DNA from: Litoreibacter halocynthiae
GTDB taxonomy: Bacteria; Pseudomonadota; Alphaproteobacteria; Rhodobacterales; Rhodobacteraceae
Reading direction: 5' to 3'
DNA: 64,000 bases
NCBI RefSeq assembly: GCF_004365635.1
Contig: NZ_SOBH01000001.1
Span: 682,001-746,000 of the forward strand
Below, piece after piece: positions 60,409-64,000 of the stretch (position 1 is its first letter; every line of letters begins with the position of its first letter). The position numbers were made by a program, and so were the translations under genes. The notes under the pieces are model-generated. The model made no database searches, had not been told where the DNA came from, and worked only from the letters and a program-made list of their open reading frames with translations.

Positions 60409-61608
60409 ATGACAGGCGCTTTGGACGGAATTAAAGTGCTGGATCTCAGCCGCATCCTGGCAGGTCCGACCTGCACGCAACTGCTTGGTGATTTGGGAGC
60501 GGAGGTCTGGAAGATCGAAAACCCCGGCTCTGACGGGGATGATACCCGCAAATGGGGCCCGCCTTTTGTGGACGGACCTGACGGCCAGCGCACCGATTTG
60601 TCCGCGTATTTTATGTGCGCCAACCGCAACAAGCTGTCTGTGAGCGTGGATATCGCGACACCGGAGGGGCAGTCGATCATTCACCGACTGGCGGCGCAGG
60701 CGGATGTGGTGATCGAGAATTTCAAACCAGACGGGCTGAAGAAATACGGGCTGGATCACGACAGTCTTTTGGGTGCGCATCCGCAGCTGATCTATTGCTC
60801 GATTTCCGGCTATGGCCAGACCGGTCCCAACCGCAGCAAGCCGGGATACGACCTGATGGCGCAGGGCTATGGCGGCATCATGTCCCTGACCGGAGAGCCG
60901 GAGGGCCGCCCGATGAAGGTCGGCGTCGGCATCGCGGATGTGATGTGCGGCATGTACGCGACGGTGGGCATTCTGGCAGCGCTGCGCCACCGGGACTCCA
61001 CCGGAGAGGGGCAGCATGTGGACATCGCCCTTGTCGACAGCCAGATCGCGTGGCTGATCAACGAAGGCGTCGCACATCTGACCACCGGCAAGGAGCGCAA
61101 ACGCCAAGGCAATGAACATGCCACGATCGTGCCGTACCAAACCTTCGAGGCCGCGGATGGCCATGTGCTGGTGGCGGTCGGAAATGACAGTCAATATGCT
61201 CGGTTCTGCGACTATCTGGGGCGGCCCGATCTGGCCGAGGACCCCGCCTTTGCCACCAATCCTGCGCGGATTGAAAACCGCACCAAGCTGTTGAAAATCA
61301 TCGAAGGTTTGATGGTCGAGCGGAGCATGCAGGACATCCTCGACGGGCTGGAGGCGCGCAAGGTTCCGGTGGGGCCGGTGAATACGCTTGGGCAGGTCTT
61401 TGCCTCCGAACAAGTCGCGGCACGCGAGATGAAGGTCGACTTGGCGCGGGACGATGTGCGCGGCGGGGCGGTGTCGTTGATCGGGAACCCGCTGAAGTTC
61501 TCGAAGACACCCGTCACCTATCGCCGCCCGCCACCGCATTTCGGCGAGGACACGGATGCGGTGCTGGAGTGGCTGGAGCAGGTGGCAAAGGCCGCTCCGC
61601 AGTCATAG
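60409..61608 (+). CDS. CaiB/BaiF family (class III) CoA-transferase
   Basis: This 399-residue protein has the family start GIKVLDLSRILAGPTCTQLLGDLGAEVWKIE, the catalytic Asp region VGVGIADVMCGMYA (~residue 180) and the closing GLxxxGxV-type segment (RKVPVGPVNTLGQVF). It would transfer CoA between carboxylates. I prefer ATG 60409 to the ATG at 60394, which lies inside the repeat. It is likely co-transcribed with the ThDP enzyme. Confidence 0.9.
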   Translation: MTGALDGIKVLDLSRILAGPTCTQLLGDLGAEVWKIENPGSDGDDTRKWGPPFVDGPDGQRTDLSAYFMCANRNKLSVSVDIATPEGQSIIHRLAAQADVVIENFKPDGLKKYGLDHDSLLGAHPQLIYCSISGYGQTGPNRSKPGYDLMAQGYGGIMSLTGEPEGRPMKVGVGIADVMCGMYATVGILAALRHRDSTGEGQHVDIALVDSQIAWLINEGVAHLTTGKERKRQGNEHATIVPYQTFEAADGHVLVAVGNDSQYARFCDYLGRPDLAEDPAFATNPARIENRTKLLKIIEGLMVERSMQDILDGLEARKVPVGPVNTLGQVFASEQVAAREMKVDLARDDVRGGAVSLIGNPLKFSKTPVTYRRPPPHFGEDTDAVLEWLEQVAKAAPQS

Positions 61609-61649
61609 CGGGCAGCCTCGTGCGGACGAGTTTGTGATGCAGGGACGTC

Positions 61650-61877
61650 TTAGGCCGGTGCGCCAGGGATTTGCGCAATGGCGAGTGCCAACACGACCAG
61701 CAGCACCGCCAGCACCGGATAAGTGAGCTTGTAATGTTCGCGGTGAAAGGTCCATCCGGCCGCCCCCATACCCGGACCCGTCAAGAGCGCATCGATCAGC
61801 GCCTTGGGGCGCAACACCATGTAAGCGGCGGTGTAACCCGCGATCGCATAGATCAGAATTTGGATTAGATGTTGCAT
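61650..61877 (-). CDS. Small membrane protein of unknown function
   Basis: The 75 residues hold two membrane segments (LIQILIYAIAGYTAAYMVL and LTYPVLAVLLVVLALAIAQI) with a short loop containing TFHREHYK. It resembles many small Rhodobacterales membrane proteins but I name no family. It is convergent with the CoA-transferase gene. Confidence 0.6.
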   Translation of the reverse strand: MQHLIQILIYAIAGYTAAYMVLRPKALIDALLTGPGMGAAGWTFHREHYKLTYPVLAVLLVVLALAIAQIPGAPA

Positions 61878-62188
61878 CCTGCGTCCTCCTGCGCGGCATT
61901 CCTACCCATCCAGAATGGAACCTCTAAGGCCGTCGGGTGGCGGTTTTGGGGCGATGACCACAGGGAGACGACACGGCGTGCCCTGCTCGAAGCCGTTATG
62001 ACGCTGGCGTTAAGCCCTTGGTAAATCGGCGCAATGCCGCGCACATGCCCTGTTTTTGATCACCTATCCCCCACGCGGCCTCACGTATGCGTTATTCGGC
62101 GGGCCCAACCGTTTACCGGTGCCGACTAATCGCTATCACAGAGGATGCGGGCCTTGGTCTGCACCAGAATCAACAGTGAGACCACAAC
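61878..62188. other. 311-base intergenic region with no supported gene
   Basis: This is the divergent gap between the small membrane protein gene (-) and the TPR gene (+). I see no tRNA, hairpin with T-run or convincing ORF. A 62-codon ORF at 62056 lacks a ribosome site and overlaps the TPR start. It presumably holds both promoters. Confidence 0.5.
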
Positions 62189-63562
62189 ATGTATCAAGAC
62201 GTATTCGGGCAAGACACCACGCTCAATTCCCGCGACGCGCTTGAGGCGTGGAACAAAACACTGATGGCCTTCATGGCCCATGGGGCGGCGACGCCGACGC
62301 ATCTGGGTGACACGCTGACCCGCGATCCGGATTTTGCCTTGGGACATGCGGTGAAGGGCATGTTCTATTTGCTGCTGGGGCGCCGCGAATTGAGCGAAAC
62401 CGCCCGCGAGGCACTTGGGTTGGCGGAGGCGTCGACCCTGGCCACCCCGATCACCGCCCGTGAACGCTCCTTTGTCGATGCGTTGAAGGCGTTCTACACG
62501 GGTAGTCTGACGCAGGCGATCCAGCATCTGGAAGACGTGCTGGCGGTGCATCCTGCCGACACTTTGGCGATGAAACTGAGCCATGCGATCCGCTTTGTGC
62601 TGGGCGACGGCGCAGGAATGCGCAAATCGGTAGAGGCGGTTATGGGGGCCTACGGACCGGACCATGCGGGGCGGGGCTACCTGTTGGGTTGTCACGCTTT
62701 CACGTTGGAAGAAACCGGTGAATATGCCCGCGCTGAAACCGTCGGGCGCATGGGGCTGACCGTCAGCCCCGACGACGCGTGGGGTCTGCACGCTATCGCT
62801 CATGTTTACGATATGACCTGCGATGCCGAAGGCGGGTTGAAGTGGCTCGAAGGCCGCGAGGCAGCGTGGTCCCATTGCAACAATTTTCGCTACCATGTGT
62901 GGTGGCACAAGGCGTTGATGCATCTTGATTTAGGCCAGAACGACGCGGTGCTGGCGCTCTACGATACCCAGATCCGTGCCGACAAAACCGACGATTACCG
63001 CGATATCTCCAACGCCACTTCACTGTTGTCGCGGTTGGAGCTGAACGGCATCGACGTCGGCGACCGTTGGGAGGAGCTGGCAGACCTGTCGGCCAACCGC
63101 ACCGAAGACGGCTGCCTGATCTTTGCCGATTTGCACTACCTTCTGGCGCTGATCGGCGGGTCGCGCAAACAGGCGATTACCAAGCTGCTGGGGCGCATGC
63201 ATCGCGACGCGCAATCAAACCGGCTGGAGATGGACCGGATCATGGCCAGCCCCGGCCTCAGCGCTGCTGCCGGACTGGAAGCGTTTGGCGAGGCGGATTA
63301 CAAGACCGCCTTTTTCAATCTGGCGCGCGCACGTAATACGATGCAACGGGCAGGCGGCTCGCATGCCCAACGCGACGTGTTCGAGCGTCTGACCATCGAC
63401 GCGGGCATCCGCGCGGGCCTTCTGGATGACGCGGAAACCATACTCAAAGACCGGATACGCAAGCGCGGGGGGTGTGTAGACGGCTACGCCGCCGCCCGTT
63501 TTTCGCTCATTTCCGAAGGGCGTGACGCAAGCTCTTGCAAGGCCCGTGTCCCTGCTGAATAA
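62189..63562 (+). CDS. Tetratricopeptide repeat protein, TTC38-like
   Basis: This 457-residue protein is made of helical repeats throughout (ALGHAVKGMFYLLLGRRELSETA, FVDALKAFYTGSLTQAIQHLEDVLAVHP, HAIAHVYDMT with HxxAH) and shows no signal peptide. The layout resembles TTC38-type proteins of unknown function. Three similar repeats are visible between residues ~40 and 250. There is no strong ribosome site. Confidence 0.8.
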   Translation: MYQDVFGQDTTLNSRDALEAWNKTLMAFMAHGAATPTHLGDTLTRDPDFALGHAVKGMFYLLLGRRELSETAREALGLAEASTLATPITARERSFVDALKAFYTGSLTQAIQHLEDVLAVHPADTLAMKLSHAIRFVLGDGAGMRKSVEAVMGAYGPDHAGRGYLLGCHAFTLEETGEYARAETVGRMGLTVSPDDAWGLHAIAHVYDMTCDAEGGLKWLEGREAAWSHCNNFRYHVWWHKALMHLDLGQNDAVLALYDTQIRADKTDDYRDISNATSLLSRLELNGIDVGDRWEELADLSANRTEDGCLIFADLHYLLALIGGSRKQAITKLLGRMHRDAQSNRLEMDRIMASPGLSAAAGLEAFGEADYKTAFFNLARARNTMQRAGGSHAQRDVFERLTIDAGIRAGLLDDAETILKDRIRKRGGCVDGYAAARFSLISEGRDASSCKARVPAE

Positions 63563-63598
63563 GCGCGCAGTAGAATCGGCGAAAAGAAACGCAATATC

Positions 63599-64000
63599 AT
63601 GACCATGGCCTCCAGTTCCTCTCTTTCTCCAGCCGCGGGCGCATATGCGGCCAGCGCGACGGCGTCGGGTACTTCTGGCGTCACCACGCGTGATCCACGG
63701 CTCGATTTTTATCGTGGTATTGCGATGATCATCATCCTGTTCGCCCACACGCCGGGAAATTTCTTTACCAGCTGGATTCCGGCCCGTTGGGGCTTCTCCG
63801 ACGCGACGGAAATCTTCGTTTTCTGCTCGGGGATGGCATCGGCCATCGCCTTCGGGCGCACGTTTGACCGCGCCGGATGGGTGCTTGGCACCGCCCGCGT
63901 CGGCTACCGTGTATGGCAGGTCTACTGGGCGCATATCTGCATGTTCTTCACCATCGCCATGATGGTGGCGTGGTGGGACAGCTTCGGGGTGTTCGGCAAG
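63599..64000 (+). CDS. OpgC-like membrane protein, N-terminal part
   Basis: The frame is open to the window end (134 codons seen). After a Ser/Ala-rich start the sequence DPRLDFYRGIAMIIILFAHTPGNFF and FSDATEIFVFCSGMASAIAFG is typical of OpgC/acyltransferase-3-like membrane proteins, which succinylate periplasmic glucans. Further helices follow (VYWAHICMFFTIAMMVAWW). An ATG at 63605 is a possible alternative start. Confidence 0.85.
   Translation, partial: MTMASSSSLSPAAGAYAASATASGTSGVTTRDPRLDFYRGIAMIIILFAHTPGNFFTSWIPARWGFSDATEIFVFCSGMASAIAFGRTFDRAGWVLGTARVGYRVWQVYWAHICMFFTIAMMVAWWDSFGVFGK

Noticed and set aside
60355-61539. 394-codon minus-strand ORF
   Set aside because: Antisense to the CoA-transferase gene.
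1-64000. Mobile elements, prophage, CRISPR, tRNA or rRNA genes
   Set aside because: No transposase, integrase, spaced direct-repeat array or tRNA cloverleaf sequence was found by eye; a tRNAscan and IS search would settle it.

Overview
The window looks like chromosomal DNA of a marine alphaproteobacterium of the Rhodobacterales (Roseobacter group). The DNA is GC-rich and genes are tightly packed with many 4-base start/stop overlaps. The gene set is typical of that group: pyd-type reductive pyrimidine catabolism, a RutR-like regulator, heterotetrameric sarcosine oxidase, a SitABCD-type Mn transporter, a ccmFGHI block and an OpgC-like membrane protein. I found no tRNA, rRNA, insertion sequence, prophage, integrase or CRISPR array.

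Layout. 1-1507: end of a polyamine/opine-type ABC importer (two permeases). 1549-5471: a minus-strand GntR regulator / Gfo-Idh-MocA oxidoreductase / isopropylmalate-dehydrogenase-like set, divergent from a small monooxygenase and a lactonase-fold hydrolase. 5559-17698: a long pyrimidine-degradation locus. It holds the two dihydropyrimidine dehydrogenase subunits, a convergent RutR-type repressor, N-carbamoyl-beta-alanine amidohydrolase, dihydropyrimidinase and a four-gene NMT1/THI5-type ABC importer. Three or four exported or membrane proteins of unknown role lie among them. Two RutR-like operator sequences lie ahead of the two transcription units. 17746-20794: unknown membrane protein, polyphosphate kinase 2 and a DMT transporter with an FNR-like box. 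20907-27962: ccmF-ccmG-ccmH-ccmI, then a divergent DsbD-like and DsbA-like pair, forming a periplasmic thiol-redox and cytochrome c maturation block. 28064-31126: GAPDH-like enzyme, L,D-transpeptidase and phosphomannomutase. 31249-35440: minus-strand purine/allantoin operon (NCS2 permease, AllA, AllE-type bicupin, PuuE allantoinase fused to OHCU decarboxylase). 35570-37542: DUF2189 protein and a TetR regulator divergent from a DUF1772 protein. 37539-40970: SitABCD-like Mn/Fe importer. 41070-49522: DUF4329-like protein, FAH-family hydrolase, DevABC-like exporter, DusA, a PhyH-like protein, an RlmL-like methyltransferase, a DUF1289 protein and RuvX. 49713-55783: sarcosine oxidase beta, two small membrane proteins, then delta, alpha and gamma. 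55862-64000: exported unknown, Fe-type SOD, host-attachment-family protein with a possible 22-codon leader ORF, DUF302 protein, ThDP enzyme plus CoA-transferase, TPR protein and the start of an OpgC-like protein.

How it fits together. Most of the window serves uptake and catabolism of nitrogen-rich small molecules (polyamine-like compounds, pyrimidines, purines via allantoin, and sarcosine feeding one-carbon units to tetrahydrofolate). The rest is envelope redox, cytochrome maturation and metal supply. The most unusual points are a roughly 30-base dispersed repeat present three times; an intrinsic terminator and two uncharacterised small membrane proteins inside the sarcosine oxidase locus; exported proteins, including a GH114-like one, inside the pyrimidine operon; a duplicated motif on a permease tail; a His/Asp/Glu-rich tail on the SitB ATPase; and several clean palindromes in divergent promoters.
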